Source of the DNA: JACVRW01 sp963716215
GTDB taxonomy: Bacteria; Actinomycetota; Thermoleophilia; Solirubrobacterales; Thermoleophilaceae
Assembly: GCA_963716215.1 (NCBI GenBank)
Contig: OY970298.1
Location: forward strand, 186,001-250,000
DNA: 64,000 bases
Direction: 5' to 3'
Of the stretch, positions 7,005 to 14,869 are shown in pieces. Position numbers and translations under genes: made by a program. The notes under the pieces were generated by a model. The model saw nothing but the letters and a program-made list of their open reading frames with translations. It did not search any database and was not told where the DNA came from. How positions within the stretch are numbered: the first letter of the stretch is position 1; the number at the start of each line of letters is the position of its first letter.

Positions 7005-8459
7005 ATGCGCAAGCTGCTGATCGCCCTCGCGGCGCTCACCGCCGCAGCGCTCGCGGCAACGCTCGGCTTCGGCTCGAGCCACCGCGAGGCACCGGGGATC
7101 ACTCTCGATCCATCGGCGGACAACACCGACACGTACGCGTGGACGGCGAAGGACGCTCCCGGTGCACTCACCGTCGCTGCCGACTGGATACCGGGGCAGG
7201 TTCCGGCAAACGGCCCGAACTTCTTCGGGTGGGATGACCGGGCCCGGTACTACATCCACGTCGACAACACCGGTGACGGCCGTCCCGACGTGAGCTATCG
7301 GTATCAGTTCAAGACCACGACCAGGAACCCGAACTCGTTCCTGTACGCCCTGCCGGGCGCCAGTGGCTACAACGATCCGAAGCTGAACGTCATCCAGCGG
7401 TACTCGATCGTCCGCGAGACGTACCGCTACCACGGCAGGAAGGTCTCCATCAAGGAGAAGAAGATCGCCGAGGGGCTGCCGTCCGCGCCGCCGAACATCG
7501 GTCCGAAGACGTTCCCGAACTACTCGGTGTTCGAGAGCGGGGCCGTCAAGACGATCGGCGATGGCACGAAGGTGTTCGTGGGTCAGCGCGACGATCCGTT
7601 CTTCGTCGACCTGGGCGCCACCTTCGACGGCATCAACGTCCGGAAGCTCACCGGCAACCAGGGTCTGGGCAAGGACGACCTGAGCGGGATGAACACCAAC
7701 TCGGTCGTCATGCAGATCCCGGAGAAGCTGGTGACCAGGAACCACAAGTCGGTCTCCGGTCCGAACTCCCGCAACGCGGTAGTCGGCGTCTGGTCCACCA
7801 CGGAGCGCAAGCAGCTCCAGGTGTACGGCGCCTCCGCTTCCAAGCGCAAGCACCACCGCAAGGCGAAGCGTTCGTACCACGCCGGTTGGGTCCAGGTCTC
7901 GCGCCTGGGCAACCCGCTGGTCAACGAGGTGGTCATCCCCCTCGGCAAGAAGGACCAGTTCAACCGCACCACGCCCGACCGTGACGCGGAGCTCTACGGC
8001 GGATTCGTCGTGAAGCCCGAGCTCGCGGCGATCCTGAACGCGCTGTTCAGCGTCAACGCTCCGGAGAACAACCGCACGGACATCGTGCAGGCGCTGCTCC
8101 AGGGCATCCCGATGCTGAACCAGCACGCCGGAATCGACGGGCCGCCGGCGGTCGACACGATCAAGCTCAACCTCGGCGTGCCTCCGTCGGCGACGGAGGA
8201 CCGCTTCGGCGTGATCGGCGGGGACACCGCCGGCTTCCCGAACGGACGCCGCCTCGGCGACGACGTCGTGGACATCGAGCTGCAGGTCGTGGCCGGTTTC
8301 CTGAAGGGCAACAAGGTGCCGCTCGGCGACGGCGTGGACCGGAACGACAAGCCGTTCCTGTCCTCGTTCCCGTACCTGGCCTCACCGCATGACGGGTTCA
8401 ACTCCGCGCCCTCCACGCGGGTCGAGCCTGGCCATGCGCCGGTGCCAGCGGGCGGCTAG
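7005..8459 (+). CDS. Secreted DUF4331-family protein
   Basis: The start is ATG 7005, behind a strong AAAGGAGG 8 bases upstream. The 484-residue product has a signal peptide (RKLLIALAALTAAALAATLGFGSS) followed by SSHREAPGITLDPSADNTDTYAW, the usual opening of DUF4331 proteins. Later conserved-looking blocks include QRDDPFFVDLGATFDGIN, where Asp/His residues could bind metal, and a C-terminal DVVDIELQVVAGFL block. Biochemical function is unknown to me. It heads a unit with a TPR protein and a NicO-type metal transporter, followed by a Nur-like regulator and an ECF metal importer, so a role in extracytoplasmic metal handling is inferred from context. Confidence 0.85.
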   Translation: MRKLLIALAALTAAALAATLGFGSSHREAPGITLDPSADNTDTYAWTAKDAPGALTVAADWIPGQVPANGPNFFGWDDRARYYIHVDNTGDGRPDVSYRYQFKTTTRNPNSFLYALPGASGYNDPKLNVIQRYSIVRETYRYHGRKVSIKEKKIAEGLPSAPPNIGPKTFPNYSVFESGAVKTIGDGTKVFVGQRDDPFFVDLGATFDGINVRKLTGNQGLGKDDLSGMNTNSVVMQIPEKLVTRNHKSVSGPNSRNAVVGVWSTTERKQLQVYGASASKRKHHRKAKRSYHAGWVQVSRLGNPLVNEVVIPLGKKDQFNRTTPDRDAELYGGFVVKPELAAILNALFSVNAPENNRTDIVQALLQGIPMLNQHAGIDGPPAVDTIKLNLGVPPSATEDRFGVIGGDTAGFPNGRRLGDDVVDIELQVVAGFLKGNKVPLGDGVDRNDKPFLSSFPYLASPHDGFNSAPSTRVEPGHAPVPAGG

Positions 8460-8473
8460 CCCCTAGCGAGGCA

Positions 8474-8503
8474 GGCGGGGGGCGCCGAGCGGCGCTCCCC
8501 GCC
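8474..8503 (+). terminator. GC-rich hairpin between DUF4331 and TPR genes
   Basis: A 13-bp stem (8474-8486 with 8491-8503, one G-T wobble) closes a GAGC loop 15 bp after the DUF4331 stop. It lacks a T-run, so it may attenuate transcription or protect the upstream mRNA and set DUF4331 above its partners. Confidence 0.5.
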
Positions 8504-8530
8504 ACCCCGCGCTCCCTGGAGGACTCGCGA

Positions 8531-9808
8531 ATGACCCTCTCCCCACCCAACCTGATCAAGCTCCTCACCCCGGTAGTGGTTTTCGCCGCGGTGCTCGCTG
8601 CGCTGCTGGTGGCCAACGGGGGCGGCGCACCCTCGCTGCCCGCGATCGCCGACAGCGGGGCGCCGACCGGCGACGCCGTGGCCGACTACCAGCGCGCGGT
8701 GCGCGCCGCGCCCGACGACCCGGCCGCGTACGCCGGACTCGGCGACGCCTACCTGGCGCGCGCTCGAGCCACCGGCGACCCGGGGTTCTACTCGCGCGCG
8801 GGGCGCGCGTTCGACGCCGCCCGTCGGCGCGACCCCTCCGACCTCGGCGCCCTGATCGGTGCCGCGACGCTGGCGGGCCTGCGACACGACTTCCGCGAGC
8901 AGCTGCGCCTCGGCCGCGCGGCCGCCGCGCAGGCGCCCCAGCTCGCCCGGCCCTACACGGTGATCGCCGACGCGCGGATCGAGCTGGGCCGCTACGACCA
9001 GGCCGCGCCGGCGATTCAGCGCCTGCTGGACACCAAGCCGGGCCTGGCGGCCTACTCGCGCGCCTCTTACTACCGCGAGCTGTCGGGCGACCGGGCCGGG
9101 GCGATCGAGGCGATGAGGCTGGCCGCCTCGGCCGGCGGCGCGCCCGAGAACGTGGCCTACGTGCAGGTGCTGCTCGGCGATCTCGAGCTCTCTCGGGGCA
9201 ACGCCAGGGGCGCCCGGCTGGCCTACACGTCGGCCCTGCGATCGCTGCCCGGATTTCCGGCTGGCATGGTCGGACTCGCAAAAGCTGACGCGGCGGGCGG
9301 CGATCTGGGGAGAGCCGCCGCCCGCCTGCGTCGGGCTGCCACCCGGCTGCCCCTGACCGGCACCCTGGCGCTGCTGGCGCAGGTCGAGCTCGCGCTCGGG
9401 CACCGGGAATCCGGCGACGGTGCGCTCGCGGCCGCGCGCGCGCAGCAGGACCTCTACCGCGCGGCGGCCACCGCTCCGGACGCCGAGGCGGTGCTGTTCG
9501 AGGCCGACCACGGCGAACCCGCCGCGGCCGTGGACCTGGGCCGGCGCGTGTGGCGCGCGGCGCCCAGCGTCCGGTCCGCGGACGCGCTCGGTTGGGCGCT
9601 GACCAGAGCCGGCAGGCCGAAGGCCGGGCTGCGCTGGGCGCGGCGGGCGCTCCGGCTCGGGTCGCGCGACCCGCTGTTCCGCTTCCACGCCGGCATCGCC
9701 GCGGTTGAGGTGGGCCGCCCGGGCGCGGTCCACCTGCGGATCGCGATCAGGGGCGAGGGCATGCTCTCGCCGCAACAGGCCACACAGGCCAGGGAGGCAC
9801 TCCGATGA
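8531..9808 (+). CDS. Membrane-anchored TPR-repeat protein
   Basis: The 425-residue protein has one N-terminal membrane segment (residues ~12-32, VVVFAAVLAALLVANGGG). Tetratricopeptide repeats run through most of the rest: canonical starts include PAAYAGLGDAYLARA, RPYTVIADARIELGRYDQA and SADALGWALTRAGRPKAGL. TPR arrays hold protein complexes together, here probably on the outer face of the membrane. A GGAGG precedes the ATG by 7 bases. The stop overlaps the transporter start (ATGA), indicating translational coupling, so it probably scaffolds the DUF4331 protein and/or the NicO transporter. Confidence 0.8.
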   Translation: MTLSPPNLIKLLTPVVVFAAVLAALLVANGGGAPSLPAIADSGAPTGDAVADYQRAVRAAPDDPAAYAGLGDAYLARARATGDPGFYSRAGRAFDAARRRDPSDLGALIGAATLAGLRHDFREQLRLGRAAAAQAPQLARPYTVIADARIELGRYDQAAPAIQRLLDTKPGLAAYSRASYYRELSGDRAGAIEAMRLAASAGGAPENVAYVQVLLGDLELSRGNARGARLAYTSALRSLPGFPAGMVGLAKADAAGGDLGRAAARLRRAATRLPLTGTLALLAQVELALGHRESGDGALAAARAQQDLYRAAATAPDAEAVLFEADHGEPAAAVDLGRRVWRAAPSVRSADALGWALTRAGRPKAGLRWARRALRLGSRDPLFRFHAGIAAVEVGRPGAVHLRIAIRGEGMLSPQQATQAREALR

Positions 9809-11208
9809 GGCGCTTCGCCGCGATGCTGACGGTGGCGGTCGGGTTCGCCGTCCTGCCGGCGGCGGCAACGGCCCACCCGCTCGGCAACTTCTCGATCAAC
9901 CACCTGAGCACGGTGAGCATCTCGTCGGACTCGGTCGACGTGCGCTACGTGCTCGACCAAGCCGAGATCCCGACCGTGCAGGAGCGCGGCCAGAGCCCGG
10001 CCGAGGTGCTGGAGAGCAAGCGCGCCGAGATCGAGGACGGCCTGACGCTGCGCGTGGACGGTCGTGCCGTGGCGCTGACGATCGCCGGCCCCGGGCGCAT
10101 CGCGTTCCCGCGCGGCAGCGGCGGGCTGCGCACCACGCGCGTGGAGCTCGACCTGTCCGCTCGGGTCGACTCGCCGCGCCGGGTGGTGCTGGAGGACGGC
10201 ACGTTCGGCGACCGGGTGGGCTGGAAGGCGATCGTGGCCGAGCCGGGCGAGGACACGGCGGTGCGCACCAACGCCCCGAGCGGCGACGCCACCGACGGCC
10301 TGCGCCGCTACCCGGATGACGTGCTGAACAGCCCGCTCGACCGACGCGAGGCCAGCTTCGCCGTCGAACCCGGCGACGGCACTCTGGTTGCGCCGCGCTC
10401 CGAGAACGGCGACGTGGCCACGACCCGCGCGGGCAGCGACGGCTTCGCCTCGCTGTTCGAGCGCGGCGCCTCCGGCCAGGGCGTGCTGGTGCTGCTGCTG
10501 CTGGCCGCGTTCGGATGGGGCGCGCTTCACGCGCTGTCGCCCGGTCACGGCAAGGCGATGGTCGCCGCCTACCTGGTCGGGACTCGCGGCAAGGCCAAGC
10601 ACGCCGTGGCGCTGGGCGCGACGGTCACGGTGGCGCACACGATCGGCGTGTTCGCGCTCGGCTTCGTCACGCTCGCGCTGTCTCAGTACGTGCTGCCGGA
10701 GGACCTCTACCCGTGGCTCAACCTGGTGTCGGGCCTACTGGTGGTGGGCATCGGCGCGGCCGTGCTGCGCTCGCGCGTCCGCTGGGCGCGCGCCGACGGC
10801 GGCCATTCGCACTCGCACGGCCATTCGCACTCCCACGGCCATTCGCATTCCCACGGCCATCACCACAACCACGAGCACACCGTGACCAAGCGCAGCCTCG
10901 TCGGGCTCGGGGCGGCCGCCGGCCTGATCCCGTGTCCGTCGGCGCTGGTCGTGCTGCTAGGCGCGATCTCCCAGCACGAGGTGGCGCTCGGAATGCTGCT
11001 GATCGTGGCGTTCAGCCTCGGCCTGGCCGGCACGCTCACCGGGCTGGGGCTCGGCGTGGTCTACGCGCGCAAGCTGGTGCCGCGGCTGGCGGTCCCCCGC
11101 GGCGGCCTGGCCGGGCGCCTGGTCGCCGCGCTGCCGGCGGCCTCCGCGCTCGCGATCGTCGCCGTCGGCTGCGTGCTCACCGCGAACGCCGTCCCCACCC
11201 TCGTGTGA
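9805..11208 (+). CDS. NicO/RcnA-type nickel-cobalt transporter with large N-terminal extracytoplasmic domain
   Basis: Residues 1-23 are a signal-like segment ending in ATA, followed by HPLGNFSINHLSTVSISS and ~190 residues of likely extracytoplasmic domain. The membrane part starts near residue 225. It carries the NicO-family motifs HALSPGHGKAM (first helices) and GLIPCPSALVVLLGAI. Between helices lies a His-rich metal loop (~334-355) built of GHSHSH units. Members export or import Ni2+/Co2+; direction cannot be told from sequence, but RcnA-like His loops are typical of efflux. It is coupled to the TPR gene and is followed by the Nur-like regulator and ECF importer genes. Confidence 0.83.
   Translation: MRRFAAMLTVAVGFAVLPAAATAHPLGNFSINHLSTVSISSDSVDVRYVLDQAEIPTVQERGQSPAEVLESKRAEIEDGLTLRVDGRAVALTIAGPGRIAFPRGSGGLRTTRVELDLSARVDSPRRVVLEDGTFGDRVGWKAIVAEPGEDTAVRTNAPSGDATDGLRRYPDDVLNSPLDRREASFAVEPGDGTLVAPRSENGDVATTRAGSDGFASLFERGASGQGVLVLLLLAAFGWGALHALSPGHGKAMVAAYLVGTRGKAKHAVALGATVTVAHTIGVFALGFVTLALSQYVLPEDLYPWLNLVSGLLVVGIGAAVLRSRVRWARADGGHSHSHGHSHSHGHSHSHGHHHNHEHTVTKRSLVGLGAAAGLIPCPSALVVLLGAISQHEVALGMLLIVAFSLGLAGTLTGLGLGVVYARKLVPRLAVPRGGLAGRLVAALPAASALAIVAVGCVLTANAVPTLV
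10801..10872 (+). repeat. Tandem 18-bp repeat encoding the His-rich loop
   Basis: Three near-identical 18-bp units (10801, 10819, 10837; GGCCATTCGCA, then a 7-bp tail) and a diverged fourth from 10855 encode GHSHSH repeats. DNA identity, not only protein identity, is kept, so recent unit expansion is likely and copy number may vary between strains. Confidence 0.8.
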
Positions 11209-11213
11209 GCGGC

Positions 11214-11242
11214 TTGCAACTGCGAGTGATCCGTTCTAGCGT
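11214..11242 (+). promoter_or_regulatory. Promoter of the Nur-like regulator gene
   Basis: -35 TTGCAA (11214-11219), a 17-bp spacer and -10 TAGCGT (11237-11242) are followed by a short leader to ATG 11265. TTGCAA also equals one half-site of the Nur box, so autoregulation by the encoded protein is possible. Confidence 0.5.
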
Positions 11243-11264
11243 GCCGTCCGCAGAACCCGCTGAG

Positions 11265-11753
11265 ATGACCGCTCCCCGCACAGGCGCAACGCTCGAAGCT
11301 CCGGACCTCGACACCGCGGTGGACGAGCTCCGGGCCCGGGGGCTGCGCGTCTCGGCGGCGCGCCGGCTGGTGCTCGAGGCACTCTACGCCGCTCCGGGCC
11401 CGATTACAGCCGAGCAGATCGCCACGGGCCTGGCCGGCAAGCTGCCGCGCTCGGACCTCGCCTCGGTGTACCGCAACCTCGAGACGCTCGAGCAGGTCGG
11501 ACTGGTCCGCCACGCCCACCTCGGGCATGGCCCCGGCCTCTACACCCCGGCCGGCCTCGGCGAGCGCGAGTACCTGGTCTGCAACTCCTGCAGCGCCGTG
11601 CTCGGCGTGAAGCCCGGCGAGATGGAGCCGGTGCGCGCGCTGATCGAGAAGCGCTTCGGCTTCGACGCACGCTTCAGCCACTTCCCGATCTTCGGGCTCT
11701 GCGCCGACTGCGCGCGCGAGGAGCTCGCCGCCCCCGACCCGCCAGAGGAGTAG
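11265..11753 (+). CDS. Fur-family metalloregulator, Nur-like
   Basis: The 162-residue protein has the Fur winged helix (RGLRVSAARRLVLEALY, then SDLASVYRNLETLEQVGLV). Two CxxC pairs (CNSC, CADC) are for structural zinc. The stretch HAHLGHG plus FGFD and HFPIFGLC closely resembles Streptomyces coelicolor Nur, whose nickel site uses the two His of HAH and the His before F-x-IFG. The second metal cluster of Nur (HHHIH before LVC) is replaced here by GEREY. So the nickel site looks kept and the other site lost. It probably represses or senses for the flanking nickel genes; specificity is inferred, not shown. Confidence 0.8.
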   Translation: MTAPRTGATLEAPDLDTAVDELRARGLRVSAARRLVLEALYAAPGPITAEQIATGLAGKLPRSDLASVYRNLETLEQVGLVRHAHLGHGPGLYTPAGLGEREYLVCNSCSAVLGVKPGEMEPVRALIEKRFGFDARFSHFPIFGLCADCAREELAAPDPPEE

Positions 11754-11779
11754 CTCGCGTGTTCGACCTACCGTTCGCA

Positions 11780-12469
11780 ATGCACATCCCCGACGGCTTC
11801 CTCAGCCCCGGGGTAGCCGCCGCGGCCGGTCTGGTCGCCATCGTGGCCGTGGCCTACGCCCTGCGCGTGGCCAACGTGGAGCTCGACGAGGCACGCGTGC
11901 CGCTCCTCGGCGTGGTCGCCGCATTCATCTTCGCGACCCAGATGCTCAACTTCCCGGTCGCTGGCGGCACCAGCGGCCACCTGCTCGGGGCCACGCTGGC
12001 GGCGGTCCTGCTCGGCCCGTGGCTGGCATGCCTGGTGATGGCGGTCGTGCTGATCGTCCAGTGCTTCGCCTTCGCGGACGGCGGCGTCAGCGCGCTCGGG
12101 GCGAACATCTTCAACATGGGCGTCCTCGGCGCCCTGCTCGCCGGCTTCCTCGTGGTGGCGGGACGGAAGGTGCTCCCCCACACCCGCGCCGCCTTCCTCG
12201 GCACGGTCGGGGTGGTGTCCTGGCTGGCGGTGATGGTCGGCGCCGGCGCAACCAGCCTCGAGCTGTCCAGCTCCGGCACGATCCCGCTCGACACCGTGCT
12301 GCCCGCGATGCTGGGCGTGCACGCGCTGATCGGCGTGGGCGAGGCCGTGATCACGATCGCCGCCGTGGGCGCCGTGCTGGCGGCCCGCCCGGACCTGGTG
12401 GCGCTCGCGCCAAGGAAGCTGACAGCCCCGCAGCCGCTGGCGGCGCAGCCGATGGAAGGGACGATCTAG
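11780..12469 (+). CDS. cbiM: Substrate-binding S-component CbiM/NikM of an ECF nickel-cobalt importer
   Basis: A multi-spanning protein of 229 residues begins MHIPDGFLS, the family hallmark in which the free N-terminus and His2 coordinate the metal. A further likely ligand is the His in GGTSGHLLGA near residue 60. I choose ATG 11780 for that reason. A GTG at 11759 with a better-placed AGAGGAG would add seven residues (MFDLPFA) that must be removed or would block the site. It forms one operon with PDGLE, cbiQ and cbiO and probably imports Ni2+ or Co2+ with ATP energy. The neighbouring Nur-like regulator favours nickel. Confidence 0.85.
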   Translation: MHIPDGFLSPGVAAAAGLVAIVAVAYALRVANVELDEARVPLLGVVAAFIFATQMLNFPVAGGTSGHLLGATLAAVLLGPWLACLVMAVVLIVQCFAFADGGVSALGANIFNMGVLGALLAGFLVVAGRKVLPHTRAAFLGTVGVVSWLAVMVGAGATSLELSSSGTIPLDTVLPAMLGVHALIGVGEAVITIAAVGAVLAARPDLVALAPRKLTAPQPLAAQPMEGTI

Positions 12470-12799
12470 GTGTCCACGCGCATCCTCGTGATCCTCGCCC
12501 TGGCGGTGGCGATCGGACTTGGCACCGCGGTGTCCCCGTACGCCTCATCCAGCCCCGACGGGCTCGAGCGGGTGGCCCAGAAGCACGACTTCGCCGACGC
12601 GGGCAAGCTCCACTCGATCCAGGAGGACTCGCCGGTCCCCGACTACGCCTTCCCGGGCATCGACAACCCGCGCGTGGCCACCGGCATCGCCGGCTTCGTG
12701 GGCACCCTCGCCGTGTTCGCGCTCGGCTACGGCCTCGCCTACATCGTGCGGCGACGCGACGACCAGCAGCCATGGGCGCCCTCTGCAACCACTCGCTAG
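12470..12799 (+). CDS. PDGLE-domain protein (CbiN/NikN-like accessory subunit)
   Basis: The 109-residue protein has two membrane segments (residues ~5-22 and ~70-92). The extracytoplasmic linker contains SSPDGLERVAQKHDF, the PDGLE signature. Such proteins replace or accompany CbiN/NikN and are needed for metal loading of the CbiM component. GTG starts directly after the cbiM stop and the 3' end overlaps cbiQ by 28 bp. Confidence 0.85.
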   Translation: MSTRILVILALAVAIGLGTAVSPYASSSPDGLERVAQKHDFADAGKLHSIQEDSPVPDYAFPGIDNPRVATGIAGFVGTLAVFALGYGLAYIVRRRDDQQPWAPSATTR

Positions 12800-13557
12800 A
12801 GCTGACCGGGCTGGCCGGCGACCCCGCCAGCCCGGTTCACCGGCTCGATCCGCGCGCGAAGATCCTCGGCCTGGTGGCGATCACGCTCGTCGCCGTCTCG
12901 ACGCCGCTGGAGCTGTGGCCGGTGTTCGCCTGCTGCGCGGCGGCGCTGGTGGCGGTGGCGGCAGCCGCGCGCGTGTCGCCGCGCGCGATCTGGCGGCGCA
13001 TCCGCTTCCTGCTGCCGCTGGTGCTCGCGGCGGCGGTCTTCCTGCCGTTCGTCCGTGACGGCGGGCAGACCTACGACCTCGGGCCGCTGACCGTCCACGA
13101 GCAGGGCCTCGAGACGTTCGCGGCCGTCTCGATCAAGGCGATCATCGGCACGATCAGCGCCGTGCTGCTCGGCGCCACCACTACCTTCCCGCAGGTGCTG
13201 CGCGGGCTCGAGGCCATGCGCGCCCCGCGACTGCTGGTGCTGATCGCAGCCTTCATGTACCGCTACCTGTTCGTGATCGTCGAGGAGACCGGACGCATGC
13301 GCGCCGCGTTGGCCGCCCGCGCCTACCGGCCGCGAACGGCGCTGCAGGCCGGGCCGATCGGTCGCGTGGCCACCGCGATGTTCCTGCGCACGTACGCCCG
13401 CGGGGAGCGCGTGTACCACGCCATGCTCGCGCGCGGCTACACCGGCCACATGCCCCAGTTGACACCGCTCGCCCTGCAGCGCGCGGACGTCGCGTTCGTC
13501 GGGCTGCTGCTCGTCGCACTGCTGCCGCTGCGGGTGGCGATGGGGGTGTCCGCATGA
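12772..13557 (+). CDS. cbiQ: ECF transporter T-component CbiQ
   Basis: The 261-residue integral membrane protein starts at ATG 12772 (MGALCNHSLELTGLAGDPAS) inside the end of the PDGLE gene. HRLDPRAKILGLVA is the usual first motif of EcfT/CbiQ. The C-terminal part contains the coupling helices with Ala-Arg-Gly signatures: ALAARAYRPR near residue 180 and MLARGYTGHMP near 220. These contact the ATPase. It joins CbiM to CbiO and transmits ATP-driven movement. The stop overlaps the cbiO start (ATGA). Confidence 0.9.
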   Translation: MGALCNHSLELTGLAGDPASPVHRLDPRAKILGLVAITLVAVSTPLELWPVFACCAAALVAVAAAARVSPRAIWRRIRFLLPLVLAAAVFLPFVRDGGQTYDLGPLTVHEQGLETFAAVSIKAIIGTISAVLLGATTTFPQVLRGLEAMRAPRLLVLIAAFMYRYLFVIVEETGRMRAALAARAYRPRTALQAGPIGRVATAMFLRTYARGERVYHAMLARGYTGHMPQLTPLALQRADVAFVGLLLVALLPLRVAMGVSA

Positions 13558-14309
13558 GCTGCGCGGTTCACGCCTCAGGGCTGACCTACAGATACCCGAA
13601 CGGGCACGCGGCTCTGAACGGGATCGAGCTGCACGTGGATCACGGCGAGCGGGTGGCGGTCCTCGGCCCCAACGGCGCCGGCAAGACGACGCTGATGCTC
13701 CACCTCAACGGACTGATGCAGGGCACGGGCAACCTCGAGGTGGCCGGCATCGACGTGGGCCCGAAGACGCTCGCCGAGCTGCGCCTGCGCGTTGGGCTCG
13801 TCTTCCAGGACCCCGACGACCAGCTGTTCATGCCGACCGTCGAGGAGGACGTGGCGTTCGGCCCGCTCAACATGCGTCTCGGGCGCGAGGAGGTCCTGCA
13901 GCGCGTGGCCGAGGGGTTGAGCGCGGTGCGGATGGAGCACGCGGCGGCGCGGGCGCCCTACCAGCTGTCGATGGGCGAGCGGCGCCGAGTGGCGATCGCG
14001 ACCGTGCTGGCCATGCACCCGACCCTGCTGGTGCTGGACGAGCCCTCCGCAAACCTGGATCCGCGTGCCCGCCGCGAGCTGCTGGACGTGCTGGAGCGCG
14101 TGGAGCGCACGATGCTGATCACGACCCACGACCTGCCGCTGGCCGCCGAGCTGTGCGAGCGCGCGGTGATCCTGGCCGCCGGCCGGGTGGTCGCCGACGG
14201 CGACTGCCGCGAAATCCTGGCGGACGAGGAACTGCTCGCCGAGCACGACCTGGAGCTGCCGGCCGGGTTCGACCTGGACCGTGTGCCGCTGCGGGCGCAT
14301 CAGCACTAG
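13554..14309 (+). CDS. cbiO: ECF transporter ATPase CbiO
   Basis: The 251-residue ABC ATPase shows Walker A (GPNGAGKTT, ~38-46), Q-loop (VFQDPDDQLF), signature LSMGERRR, Walker B with catalytic Glu (LLVLDEPSANLD) and H-loop (TTHD). It powers metal uptake through CbiM/CbiQ at the inner face of the membrane. Length and motifs match a complete, functional CbiO; a homodimer is expected because only one ATPase gene is present. It ends the operon, just before a strong palindrome. Confidence 0.93.
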   Translation: MSCAVHASGLTYRYPNGHAALNGIELHVDHGERVAVLGPNGAGKTTLMLHLNGLMQGTGNLEVAGIDVGPKTLAELRLRVGLVFQDPDDQLFMPTVEEDVAFGPLNMRLGREEVLQRVAEGLSAVRMEHAAARAPYQLSMGERRRVAIATVLAMHPTLLVLDEPSANLDPRARRELLDVLERVERTMLITTHDLPLAAELCERAVILAAGRVVADGDCREILADEELLAEHDLELPAGFDLDRVPLRAHQH

Positions 14310-14351
14310 CTTGTCGAGAAACTCCCGTATAGCGGAAGAAACTCGACAAGC
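14309..14351. terminator. Long palindrome between convergent genes (bidirectional terminator or repeat element)
   Basis: GCTTGTCGAG (14309-14318) and CTCGACAAGC (14342-14351) form a perfect 10-bp stem. The 23-base interior contains a second small palindrome CCG-TATAG-CGG flanked by GAAACTC/AGAAACT-like direct repeats. Placed between cbiO (+) and a minus-strand gene, it suits a two-way terminator. The internal structure also resembles a dispersed intergenic repeat. Confidence 0.55.
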
Positions 14352-14369
14352 GAGCGGCGGCGGCTGGCG

Positions 14370-14807
14370 CTAGCCCCCCGTCTGATAGGCACGTAGCGCC
14401 AGCGTGATGATCAGCAGCGCGCCCACGGTCATCACGCCCATCTCCCCCAGGGCCACGCGGCGCGCGACCGCAACCTGCTCGGAGCGGTCCAGCGCATCCA
14501 CGTCCTCGATGCCCTCGAGCTCGCGCTGGGCGACGCCGGCGCGCATCGCCTCGCTGATCAGCGACACGAACAGCGGAACGATCCCGTAGATCACGTGCAG
14601 GCCGTCCGGGGCCGAGGCGCCGCGGGCCAGCAGCAGCAGGCCGACGACGGCCTGCACGACCACCGTCGCCTGCGCCGCGCGCAGCAGCGGCCAGAACGCA
14701 ATCGCCGCCCGCGCGTTGTGGCGCAGCCAGCCGACCGCCCCCCATCCGGCGGCGACCGCGTTGGTGGCCAGGACCGCGATTCCGAGGGCCATGTGAAACC
14801 CCGTCAA
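14370..14807 (-). CDS. Four-helix membrane protein of unknown function
   Basis: The 145-residue protein starts at TTG 14807 (read as Met: M-TGFHMALGIAVLATNAVAAG). AAAGGA lies 6 bases upstream, which decides this start over the in-frame ATG 14792. Hydrophobic segments lie at ~5-25, ~40-60, ~68-90 and ~120-140. A charged cytoplasmic loop (QRELEGIEDVDALDRSEQ) sits before the last helix. No family is recognised. It is divergent from the nuo operon and convergent with the metal importer, and may be unrelated to either. Confidence 0.7.
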   Translation of the reverse strand: MTGFHMALGIAVLATNAVAAGWGAVGWLRHNARAAIAFWPLLRAAQATVVVQAVVGLLLLARGASAPDGLHVIYGIVPLFVSLISEAMRAGVAQRELEGIEDVDALDRSEQVAVARRVALGEMGVMTVGALLIITLALRAYQTGG

Positions 14808-14852
14808 CGGGTGTCCTTTCGCACTATGTAGCCCCTCCGCACAAAGTTGCGT

Positions 14853-14858
14853 TATACC
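14853..14858 (+). promoter_or_regulatory. -10-like element of the nuo operon
   Basis: TATACC (as GTTATACCTC) lies 11 bases before the nuoA GTG start. No convincing -35 box is visible at the right distance. Confidence 0.35.
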
Positions 14859-14869
14859 TCCCGGCTGGA

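Noticed and set aside
10515..11264. Extended N-terminus for the Fur-family regulator reaching into the NicO gene
   Set aside because: The extra part is an Arg/Ala-rich shadow of the transporter frame; a promoter at 11214-11242 and the family length support ATG 11265.
11209..11779. Cobalamin riboswitch upstream of the CbiM importer
   Set aside because: The region is coding (regulator gene) with only short gaps; no B12-box-like sequence was seen.
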